In this document: positions 28,301 through 35,343 of the stretch, one piece after another
Layout: each line of letters begins with the position of its first letter
How positions within the stretch are numbered: position 1 is the first letter of the stretch
Assembly (NCBI GenBank): GCA_964423925.1
Contig: CAYRGQ010000011.1
Location: forward strand, 1-64,000
Reading direction: 5' to 3'
DNA length: 64,000 nucleotides
Origin: CAYRGQ01 sp964423925
GTDB lineage: Bacteria; Bacteroidota; Bacteroidia; Sphingobacteriales; Sphingobacteriaceae
The notes under the pieces: model-generated
Seen by the model: only the letters and a program-made list of their open reading frames with translations
Databases searched by the model: none
What the model was told of the DNA's origin: nothing
Made by a program: the position numbers and the translations under genes

Positions 28301-28441
28301 CTTATTGGCGACAGCCACCCCTACCCCCACCAACAACGAACCATCCCCGGCATCCCGTACTACCCCGGACACGGTTTTGGTTTGAGCGAACGCAGAGCCT
28401 TGTAGCAACAGCAATAGAACAAAAACTCCAAAAAGTCTCAT
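25310..28441 (-). CDS. SusC/RagA-family TonB-linked outer-membrane transporter
   Basis: A 1043-residue TonB-dependent receptor. After a signal peptide ending near GSAFAQ, residues 22-100 form a carboxypeptidase-regulatory-like domain (VSGVVRDAGDGSLLVGVGVAV). The plug follows (VTVVAFGTQKKSSVVGAVTTV, then SFSILKDASATVLYGARGANG, the SusC hallmark), and the rest is a 22-strand barrel ending RRFNIGIQLAI. No FecR or anti-sigma gene and no N-terminal signalling (STN) domain are seen. It is the first gene of its operon, divergent from the AraC regulator. Confidence 0.96.
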   Translation of the reverse strand: MRLFGVFVLLLLLQGSAFAQTKTVSGVVRDAGDGSLLVGVGVAVANKATSTSTNANGEFSIQAAVGDTLVFTFVGKQRITEVVDARNVLQVSMFTDESQLEEVTVVAFGTQKKSSVVGAVTTVRAADLRIPASNLTSSFAGRIPGVISFQTTGEPGADNAQFFIRGVTTFGYQTSPLILIDGFEATSDALARLQPDDIESFSILKDASATVLYGARGANGIIMVTTKAGREGPVRIAARVDVNMSTPVQVTEMVDGVEYMRMYNQARISRDPVLGAYYSEQKIQQTELGVDPMIYPNIDWYSELFNRSTVNTKANLNIEGGGQVATYYVAGGIDKETGLLKVDPKNNFNNNIDITRTFIRSNVIFKLSPSTTLDTRIQGRFERYTGPFESATNIFNMVMNSNPVDFPAVYLPDAANEFTEHILFGNTYVAGSLKPNPYAAMVRGYEGRNENSITAQASLMQDLDFITEGLKFQGRASINTWGLYSSRRTYSPYYYDLESYNQITGDYRLFPLNPTSGQPYLGDVIPGRNANGHIYFEARFNWDRAFGKHNIGLMTVGMMEEKLLTDGNSNSIYETLPERNMGNSGRVTYDYDTRYFLEFAYGYNGSEKFSGDSRYGFFPSIGGGWLISNERFWEPMKNTVSTLKLRGTWGLVGNDAIAGRAGRFFYLSDISIPTGASVVNTGYRWGTSFMNAYNGYTINRYANPDITWEVSEKINLGIELGFFNEALQFQGDFFRDIRSKIYMVRENFPASAGLEAAISGNVGKVSSQGFDGSLTYQKFVNQNLWLSGRANFTYATNKFLELDERDYADSYLKRLGHNINQQWGLVAERLFVDEEEIANSPLQDFGRYMAGDIKYKDINGDGVINDNDRVPIGFPTVPEIQYGFGFSAGYKAFDFNFFFQGNARVSFFINPGVGGGNDGDEGIAPFANRRNALAIVSRDHWSETNPNVHAFWPRLSTDPLPNNTQQSSWWLRDASFLRLKSLEIGYSPRGMERYGLSQGTRIYLSTENPLVFSHFKLWDPEMGRRGLRYPPNRRFNIGIQLAI

Positions 28442-28673
28442 AGCTTAAACATTAGTTGAATTTTGGTTACATAAATCGCCCGCCCACACACGAGGCCTGA
28501 CCGCTTGACCTAGATGCGGTGACCCCGATGGGGAAAACGACCGTGAATTTTTTGAGGGGACTACCGTCCGTGCCAATGGCATAACAAGCCACGACGAAAC
28601 GAACATAACATTACGTATACGTTGTCATAGGTTTATAATTTAAGTGAATTAGTTAGTGCCTGTTACGGTATAA

Positions 28674-28681
28674 CAAACCTA
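28674..28681 (-). promoter_or_regulatory. -7 box TAGGTTTG, candidate susC operon promoter
   Basis: Exact TAnnTTTG match on the minus strand, 233 nt upstream of the susC ATG, in an A/T-rich tract. The leader would be long, which is common for regulated susC genes. Confidence 0.4.
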
Positions 28682-28898
28682 TCAAAAAAACATTACCAAA
28701 AAAATATTTTGTAAAAAAACAATACAAGTAAAGCGAGTGCCTTACATAGAACGACAGAAACGGGCCGCTGGGCCAGAAGCCGCCACGCTACACGAGAATC
28801 CCGCCCATTCTCGTCGCGCAAACGAGCAGGTGTCAGGAATCCCAACGACGACACGCCCCCAGCGAGGCGCATCGAATCGGATGTTCAAGGGCTTTTTG

Positions 28899-28906
28899 TA
28901 TATTTG
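28899..28906 (+). promoter_or_regulatory. -7 box TATATTTG for the AraC regulator
   Basis: Exact TAnnTTTG match. It overlaps an in-frame ATG at 28904, which therefore cannot be the start of the regulator; the ATG at 29006 is used instead. Confidence 0.55.
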
Positions 28907-29005
28907 GCATACAGGCAGCTCGCAACGGCTGGCAGGCAGGCGAAAAGGTTGCCCGCAAACGCGCCCTATAAGGTGATAGAGAATGAGGACATTGTTGCAA
29001 CAACC

Positions 29006-29899
29006 ATGACCAACAACACCCAACGATTCAAAAAACTGGCTATCCAGAAAACTAAAATCCTGGAGTCGAACATCTTCTTTGCACGCGAGCTGAAGGAAAA
29101 GCACTTTGACCCTACCTGGCACGCCCACGACGAATACCAGCTTTTCTTGGTGGTTCGCGGCACGGGCACCCGCTTTATCGGCAACACGGTGAAGCAATTC
29201 AGCGCAGGAGACTTGACCTTTCTCGGTCCAAACATGCCACACCTGTGGCGTAGCGACGAGGTTTACTTTGACGTGAATACCGATGCTTACAGCCACGGTT
29301 TAGTGCTGTACTTCCATAAGGATGCACTCACGCCGTTTATGGACAAGGAGGAAATGGCCCAGGTGAAAGCGCTGTTCGAAAAATTGGCCTATGGCCTGGA
29401 AATAACGGGCAGGACAGTAACCACGCTACGCCTGCTCATGGCCGACTTGGTGCACCTGCACGGCATAGAGAGTATCATCCAATTCTTCAAGATATTGGAC
29501 ACCCTAGCCCATACCAAGGACTACCATCTCCTTCATAACCAAGCGTACACCTACCTACTGAAGGAGGAGGAAACTAACCGCATCAACCTGGTTTACAACT
29601 ATGTGGCTAGAAACTTCCGAAATCCTATCTTCATCGAAGAACCGGCGTCGCTGCTCAACATGACACCCAGCTCGTTTAGCCGCTACTTCCGGATGAAGAC
29701 CAGCAAGTCGTTTTCAAACTTCCTAACGGAAGTGCGCATTCGAAATGCCTGCAACCTACTTTCCATCGCCGAAACGAAAAGCATCGCACAAATCTGTTAT
29801 GAGTCTGGATTCAATACGCTTTCCAATTTCAACAAGCAGTTCAAAGCGGTGATGGGCATCACCCCCAAGGAATACCGGCGGAAGTTTCAAACCCTTTAG
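29006..29899 (+). CDS. AraC-family transcriptional regulator with N-terminal cupin
   Basis: A 297-residue regulator. The N-terminal cupin (about 25-110) has FDPTWHAHDEYQLFLVVRGTG and FLGPNMPHLW, expected to sense a sugar. The C-terminal 100 residues hold two helix-turn-helix motifs: FIEEPASLLNMTPSSFSRYFRMKTSKSF and IAQICYESGFNTLSNFNKQFKAVMGITPKEYRR. It is divergent from susC and very probably controls that operon, though the effector is unknown. Confidence 0.92.
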   Translation: MTNNTQRFKKLAIQKTKILESNIFFARELKEKHFDPTWHAHDEYQLFLVVRGTGTRFIGNTVKQFSAGDLTFLGPNMPHLWRSDEVYFDVNTDAYSHGLVLYFHKDALTPFMDKEEMAQVKALFEKLAYGLEITGRTVTTLRLLMADLVHLHGIESIIQFFKILDTLAHTKDYHLLHNQAYTYLLKEEETNRINLVYNYVARNFRNPIFIEEPASLLNMTPSSFSRYFRMKTSKSFSNFLTEVRIRNACNLLSIAETKSIAQICYESGFNTLSNFNKQFKAVMGITPKEYRRKFQTL

Positions 29900-29953
29900 C
29901 CGTATCGGAACAGCGTACCCATCCATACCCGCTGCCCGACCTAGCCCAACGCC

Positions 29954-31150
29954 TTACTTCCTTTTCTGCTTGAAATAGAATACGCCTTTTTTGTTTGCGG
30001 TGACAATGTCGAGCAGGCCATCTCCGTTCATATCTTCAATGACATTATTGAGGCCGGCCCCCGAATCGTTGTCGATGATATGGGGAATCCATTGCGGCGA
30101 ACTGCCGGGCACGAATTCAAGCCAGAATATGACTGGATCGTTTTGCTCGCCTGGATCGTTACCCATGTGCGCGAAATAACGCATGCCGCTCACGATATCG
30201 GGATTTCCATCGCCATTAATATCGACCAGGGATAGGGCGTGGTTTTGCGAAAACCCGGTGGCAGGCTCTACATCGTGCGTTATCCACGTGGGGTTACCGT
30301 TAGCGTCGCGCCCTTGCTCGTGCCACCAAATTCCAAAACGGTGGGCCGAGGAACTAATGACATCGGGAAGGCCGTCGCCGTTGACATCATATACGTACAT
30401 CTGCGCAGCGTCATCGCCCAAATCAGCCTCGTGGAATTTCCAGTGCGACTGGTAGGGACTTTCGGGCGCTTCCCACCAGCCACTGGTGATAAACACGTCG
30501 TTACGACCGTCGCCATTGATGTCGCCAAAACCTAAACCATGCGAGAAAATGTCCGTGCCGGGCGAGCCCTCGCCCCCGATTACATAACGCCGCCATTCCT
30601 TATCACCTTCAATCCACGGGGCACGGTACCAAACCATTTCCTTGGATTTCGAATCCGCCACAAGGATGTCCATGCGTCCGTCGCCATCCACATCGACAAA
30701 CAGCGGCGACTCGTTGCCGTTATACAAGCAAATGACATGCTCTTTCCAATATCCGGGTTCGCCGCGCGGGTTTTCATACCACCAAATTTCGCGACCGGGA
30801 AAGTCAACCCGTACGTAGTCGACCCAGCCGTCTTGATCGACATCAATCGTGAAATTAAGCATGGAATTGCTATACCCGGTGGTGCCGTCAAAAACTTGAT
30901 CTTCGTGGTAAATATCGTGCGGTGTCCAATGCGGCCCTTCAAACCATTTGGCACCCGCGATGATATCGATGACGCCATCGTTATTGACGTCGCCTACCGC
31001 CACGCCCTCCGAAATGAATTCGGTAGTCAGCACCGTTTTTTCAAACGCAATGCGCTTGCCATCCACGCTGTGCTGGGCCAAGCAACTTCCCCATGCTAGG
31101 CAACCGGCTGCAAGGACCACAGCATATCGTTTTCCCATTCTCATTTCCAT
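29954..31150 (-). CDS. FG-GAP/VCBS-repeat secreted beta-propeller protein
   Basis: A 398-residue protein with a signal peptide (cleavage near SCLAQ). Six to seven repeats carry calcium-binding loops of DxNxDGxxD type: GDVNNDGVIDIIAG, IDVDQDGWVDYV, VDVDGDGRMDILVA, GDINGDGRNDVFIT, YDVNGDGLPDVISS, VDINGDGNPDIVSG, EDMNGDGLLDIVTA. It should fold as a secreted propeller. It follows the cupredoxin-dehydrogenase gene by 31 bp on the same strand, so they are probably co-transcribed. No catalytic site is recognised. Confidence 0.88.
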   Translation of the reverse strand: MEMRMGKRYAVVLAAGCLAWGSCLAQHSVDGKRIAFEKTVLTTEFISEGVAVGDVNNDGVIDIIAGAKWFEGPHWTPHDIYHEDQVFDGTTGYSNSMLNFTIDVDQDGWVDYVRVDFPGREIWWYENPRGEPGYWKEHVICLYNGNESPLFVDVDGDGRMDILVADSKSKEMVWYRAPWIEGDKEWRRYVIGGEGSPGTDIFSHGLGFGDINGDGRNDVFITSGWWEAPESPYQSHWKFHEADLGDDAAQMYVYDVNGDGLPDVISSSAHRFGIWWHEQGRDANGNPTWITHDVEPATGFSQNHALSLVDINGDGNPDIVSGMRYFAHMGNDPGEQNDPVIFWLEFVPGSSPQWIPHIIDNDSGAGLNNVIEDMNGDGLLDIVTANKKGVFYFKQKRK

Positions 31151-31181
31151 GGCTTATTGTCTTTTGTTGTTCGTCGTTCAA

Positions 31182-34115
31182 TTATTCACTCGCAGCCAGT
31201 TCGGCCAGCCTCCGATCAATCGTTTCCAGCGCGCTGTGTAGCGGAGGCGTATGGTTTCGCTCCTTGAGCAAATCGTCCTTCATCGTTTTCAATTGGCGCT
31301 GTGCTGCACTTTTATCACCCTGATCGCTTATGCGACGGGCGGTAAATGCCAACAAGTTCGGGAATTCCGATTTTTTAGCAATCGCAATTGCTTTGTTAGC
31401 GTCGACCTCGACCAACGGCTCGAATGCGTACCATACCATCAAGGGCAAGTTCGCGTCCTCCTTGTCCTCTGCACGAGCTGCAAGTGCCGCCAGTAGGTCC
31501 CAACGCTTGACAGGCTCAATACGTTGAGCAGCACTCGCCAAATACAGACGCACCATGGCCGATTTGTCGTTTTTGGCCATCGTCTCGAATTTGCGCAACG
31601 CCTCCTGCGATATATCAGTACGTTCGCCCAACAACTGTACCGCCCAAGTACGCACGTATTCCTCGGCATGGTCTAACAGGCCTACCATCCTGTCGGCGGG
31701 TAGCCCCTCCGTGACATGCAACGCCCACAGCGCGCGCAGTTTCCGCGTGATGTCGAGATTATTATTGAAAATCTCCCAAAGCGCGTCGTGCACTTGCTTA
31801 TCCGCGCCACGCTCCTGCAAAATACGGCGTCCGTGGCTTACATACCAATCGTTTTCGTGTAGTTGTAGCTCGACTAGCTCGAGGCTGCTTTTCTTCGACA
31901 AATCTACCTGTACCCACTGGTCCTTTTCGTGGCTAATGCGAAAGATGCGCCCCAGCGATTTATCATGCACATCTGGATTAGGGCTGTGGCATTGGTTTTT
32001 GTCATACCAGTCGATGACATACATCGATCCACTCGGCGTGATTCGGAAGTTCAGCCACTGCGACCAGAAATCATTGGCATTGACGAAATCCTCTCCATGG
32101 CTAGCTGTATAGCCCGACCCCGCACGACTGATATGATCTATGTTGACGCGGTAGCCGTGTATATTATTCATCATGATCGCGTCGCGATCCATGCCCCAGT
32201 GCTTGTTGCCTAGGTAGAATACCGCACCGGCGTGCGCATGTCCGCCTCCTGCCGCCGCGGAGCGGAAGTTACCCGCATGCGGGCCACGATCACCCAACCA
32301 GTGCACGTGGTCGGCAATGGTTTGGATATCCTGGTAGGTGAAGGGGTTGAAATGTTCCCCAGCCTGCCGCAGGTAACGGCCACCCGGTATAACGTGGTAC
32401 AAATGGGGAATCACGCATACCGTAATAAACGGATGTCCGTAGTCGTTGAAATCAATTCCCCATGGGTTGCTCGTACCATGGGCGAACACTTCAAATTCAT
32501 GGCGCAACGGGTGATAACGGAATACGCCAGCGTTAATGGCTTGGCGCTCCGACTCGGGCGCCCCCGGCTTACCCACGTTGGAGTGGGTAAAAATGCCGTG
32601 CGTACCGTACAGCCAGCCGTCTGGCCCCCACTTAAATGAGTTGAGCATTTCGTGGGTATCATGGTATCCCCATCCGTCTAATAGTATCTGCGGTTCGCCG
32701 GCAGGCTTGTCGCCCGTTTCGTCAATCGGCACATACATCAGATACGGCGCGGCACCTAACCACACCCCGCCAAAACCAACTTCGATCGCACTCACCAGAT
32801 TGAGGCCCTCAATAAACACCTTGCGACTATCCAATACGCCATCCCCGTCCGTATCTTCGAAAATGAGGATCCGATCGCGCCCCTGCCCCTCTTCAGCGCG
32901 AACAGGATACGTATGGGCTTCTACGACCCACAGCCGGCCTCGGTCATCCTGGGCAAAGCCTATGGGACGCACAATGTCGGGTTCGGCCGCCGCCAGGGTC
33001 ACGTTAAAGCCGTCGGGCACGATCATCGCCTTCACCGCCTCAGGCCCCGAAAGACCGGAATTTTCGACAGGGTCCAGCGGAGGAAGAATCACCACGTCGT
33101 CGGGGTTAAACTCGTTCGGATAGGTAGGACGCACACGATGGAACCGGAAGTCGTCAAACGCAATGTGCGCCCAAATATTGTCGCCGATATAAGCGATATC
33201 CGACACCACGCCGGTCTCCTCGTCAATAATGCGGATATACATTTCCTTGCCTTGGTGGGCGCTCAAGTCAGCGACAACGGGACGAAACGCCACCTGATCC
33301 GATCCTTCGAAATTGCCTTCGGTAATATGCCCGGAGGTCTTGAAGAACACCTCATCATTTTCAGCCAGCACCAACTCTACCCGCACGTCGGCCAGGGCGC
33401 CCCCAGATACTTTGAACGATGCCCAGGGATGGGTGACTTCGAAAGTCTCCGAAACCAGCGTCCCCGTGGCCTGGTAATTGGTGATGCCGCCGCTGCTCAC
33501 ATAGTAGTCCCCGCCTTGGCCCAGCTCCACCTCTTCGGGATACCACGGCGCTGCGTCGTACGTGACCGACTTGGGCCCGAAAGCGGTACCTGTAGCCCTC
33601 CAGTCCTGCAGATTTCCCCGTTCGAACCCGAGGTTGAGCGGACGGTTATTCTTACGGGGCGATACGCCCACGTCGTATACGTAAGCCGGACCTTGATCCA
33701 TACTTTCAACGACTTCGAACTTACCCCTCATTTGTTGCTCATGCCCAGGTATGCTGCAGTAGTACTCATCACTTTGGGTAGCAATAAAATACACGCTCGT
33801 GGTATCCCCCTCCTCCAATACGTGGTCTGAGCGCACGCCCACTCCATCCATCACAAAATCATGGGCCATGAGCTCCCCATTAAGCAACGTCACCTTCACC
33901 CGCTCGCCCTTCAACGCCTTCAATGTCGGGTTATGTTTTCCGTCGATGTCTCCGCCCACGCCGGTGTAACCAATCATACGGGAATCCAACACGTATTCCC
34001 GGTGAACCTTATTCGGATCGTCCCCTTCTTCTCCAGATCCGCATCCCCATACTAAGGCCATGGCCCAAATCGCCCAGCACCACACCAGCTTACCACTAAA
34101 AAGAATTACGCGCAT
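31182..34115 (-). CDS. Lipoprotein with cupredoxin, sugar-dehydrogenase-like propeller and HEAT-like repeats
   Basis: A 977-residue lipoprotein (VWGC lipobox, Cys25). Residues 35-137 form a cupredoxin with all four type 1 copper ligands in place: His85 (AHDF), Cys120, His125 and Met129 (CSIPGHEQQM). Residues about 150-350 look like a carbohydrate-binding beta-sandwich. From about 365 to 760 comes the PVC-type membrane-bound-dehydrogenase propeller (PIGFAQDDRGRLWVVEAHTYP, ILIFEDTDGDGVLD, SMYVIDWYDKNQCHS). The last 200 residues are HEAT-like helices. The C-terminal CxxCH cytochrome found in many relatives is absent. Probably a periplasmic sugar oxidase passing electrons to copper; this is inference. 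Confidence 0.8.
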   Translation of the reverse strand: MRVILFSGKLVWCWAIWAMALVWGCGSGEEGDDPNKVHREYVLDSRMIGYTGVGGDIDGKHNPTLKALKGERVKVTLLNGELMAHDFVMDGVGVRSDHVLEEGDTTSVYFIATQSDEYYCSIPGHEQQMRGKFEVVESMDQGPAYVYDVGVSPRKNNRPLNLGFERGNLQDWRATGTAFGPKSVTYDAAPWYPEEVELGQGGDYYVSSGGITNYQATGTLVSETFEVTHPWASFKVSGGALADVRVELVLAENDEVFFKTSGHITEGNFEGSDQVAFRPVVADLSAHQGKEMYIRIIDEETGVVSDIAYIGDNIWAHIAFDDFRFHRVRPTYPNEFNPDDVVILPPLDPVENSGLSGPEAVKAMIVPDGFNVTLAAAEPDIVRPIGFAQDDRGRLWVVEAHTYPVRAEEGQGRDRILIFEDTDGDGVLDSRKVFIEGLNLVSAIEVGFGGVWLGAAPYLMYVPIDETGDKPAGEPQILLDGWGYHDTHEMLNSFKWGPDGWLYGTHGIFTHSNVGKPGAPESERQAINAGVFRYHPLRHEFEVFAHGTSNPWGIDFNDYGHPFITVCVIPHLYHVIPGGRYLRQAGEHFNPFTYQDIQTIADHVHWLGDRGPHAGNFRSAAAGGGHAHAGAVFYLGNKHWGMDRDAIMMNNIHGYRVNIDHISRAGSGYTASHGEDFVNANDFWSQWLNFRITPSGSMYVIDWYDKNQCHSPNPDVHDKSLGRIFRISHEKDQWVQVDLSKKSSLELVELQLHENDWYVSHGRRILQERGADKQVHDALWEIFNNNLDITRKLRALWALHVTEGLPADRMVGLLDHAEEYVRTWAVQLLGERTDISQEALRKFETMAKNDKSAMVRLYLASAAQRIEPVKRWDLLAALAARAEDKEDANLPLMVWYAFEPLVEVDANKAIAIAKKSEFPNLLAFTARRISDQGDKSAAQRQLKTMKDDLLKERNHTPPLHSALETIDRRLAELAASE

Positions 34116-34331
34116 TGTTTAAAAAAGTTTAGTATTAAAAATCCCGAAAAACCACGCCCAACCTATTTCAGACGTCGAAAAACCTCGATTTACTTTTGTT
34201 TATGATTTAATAAAAATTGGTTTATTACAAATGTACCACTGCATAGGCGTTCATTTCCGATGCTTAGTACGCCAAAACTGACTGCATCTTATCACCCCCC
34301 GGTCGTATTACCACCGCTTTGCCAGCAACCC

Positions 34332-35018
34332 CTATTCAGTCAACGGCGTCAACGTGATGTCCTTGAATTCTAAGAGCGCGGCACCCCCGCTATGGAGTTG
34401 CAGGGCGATAATTCCCCGACGCGGCACCTCTGGGTCGGTTTCCAAATAATCCGCGGTCTTAACCCCGTTGATGTATAGCTCGTGCCTGTCACCTTTCACC
34501 CGCACGATGTAGCTGTTCCACCCATCCTCCTTTAGCAGCTGGCTCAACGTCGTGAGATCACCTTGCACCAACAGACCCCGACGATGCTCGTCGTAAATAT
34601 CCCCCCAATGCCCTCGACCGATATCCGCTTGGTAGCCGACAATGTCACGGTCTTGGACAAAGGATCGGTATTGGATACCACTGTTGATGAATCCGGTAGC
34701 ATGATCGCCCGACAGGCGAAACAAACACCTTAATTCGAAATCTTCGTATTCGGCCACCGTTTGCAGGTAGGTGTTCTTCGGTACCGTGTTTTTACCATCG
34801 CCGCCTACGATCACCCCATCGATTACGCGCCAATAATGCCCGTCGTCTGGGTCGACCGTTGTCCAGCCGTCGAGGGTTTTTCCATCGAACAAAACAATAG
34901 GCTTTGAAATGGCCTGCTGCGATTGCTGCGCCATTGAGCACGAGAGAAGAAAAACGCCCCACGAAACAAACAAAAGCACAACCACTATTAGGTGACGAGA
35001 ATAGGCACGTATTTTCAT
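34332..35018 (-). CDS. DUF1080 / 3-keto-disaccharide hydrolase lipoprotein
   Basis: A 228-residue lipoprotein (lipobox FLLSC, Cys24) with a concanavalin-like jelly-roll of the DUF1080 family. Hallmarks are LFDGKTLDGWTTVDPDDGHYWRVIDGVIVG, FELRCLFRLSGDHATGFINSGIQYRS and WNSYIVRVKGDRHELYINGVK. Family members cleave 3-keto-glycosides. The ATG at 35018 is chosen because an earlier in-frame ATG adds 16 residues ahead of the signal peptide. It lies 216 bp upstream of the cupredoxin-dehydrogenase gene on the same strand; a TAGCTTTG box is at 35095-35102. Confidence 0.9.
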   Translation of the reverse strand: MKIRAYSRHLIVVVLLFVSWGVFLLSCSMAQQSQQAISKPIVLFDGKTLDGWTTVDPDDGHYWRVIDGVIVGGDGKNTVPKNTYLQTVAEYEDFELRCLFRLSGDHATGFINSGIQYRSFVQDRDIVGYQADIGRGHWGDIYDEHRRGLLVQGDLTTLSQLLKEDGWNSYIVRVKGDRHELYINGVKTADYLETDPEVPRRGIIALQLHSGGAALLEFKDITLTPLTE

Positions 35019-35094
35019 TGTGGACTGGTTTATTATTGTCGGATAAAGATACTGGCTATTCGCCAAGAATCCATAACTTCCGTTCAGATAAAGA

Positions 35095-35102
35095 CAAAGC
35101 TA
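35095..35102 (-). promoter_or_regulatory. -7 box TAGCTTTG for the DUF1080 gene
   Basis: Exact TAnnTTTG match on the minus strand, 77 nt upstream of the ATG at 35018. Confidence 0.5.
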
Positions 35103-35290
35103 GGGAAGCAGGGAATGCCGCACCATTCATTTCCTCGCAATTTCTGACTGTATATTACCATATCTTCGTCTCTTACACAGCGGCATCGGCTCTCAGGGAA
35201 TTAAAATGCTGCTTTTGCGCCCGATTAGGAGTCCGCCCACCCGGCTATCATTACGCGTTTTCGCTTAATCAATTTACCGCCATCCTTACG

Positions 35291-35298
35291 TATATTTG
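35291..35298 (+). promoter_or_regulatory. -7 box TATATTTG for the phosphorylase homologue
   Basis: Exact TAnnTTTG match, 46 nt upstream of the ATG at 35344. An in-frame ORF opening at 35296 would start inside the box and is discounted. Confidence 0.55.
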
Positions 35299-35343
35299 CT
35301 GCGAGATTCGTCCGCGCGGCGGATTGGTAATTACTTGACGCAG

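Larger units (their letters stand above)
28442..29005. other. Divergent control region, susC / AraC regulator
   Basis: 564 bp without a gene. The minus strand carries a TAGGTTTG box (28674-28681) preceded by T-rich tracts, a candidate susC promoter with a leader of about 230 nt. The plus strand carries a TATATTTG box (28899-28906) for the AraC gene. An AraC-binding operator would be expected between them, but no repeated site could be picked out by eye. Confidence 0.55.
35019..35343. other. Divergent intergenic region, DUF1080 / glucan phosphorylase homologue
   Basis: 325 bp with no gene. It carries TAGCTTTG on the minus strand (35095-35102) for the DUF1080 gene and TATATTTG on the plus strand (35291-35298) for the phosphorylase homologue. 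Nothing else stands out between them. Confidence 0.55.
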
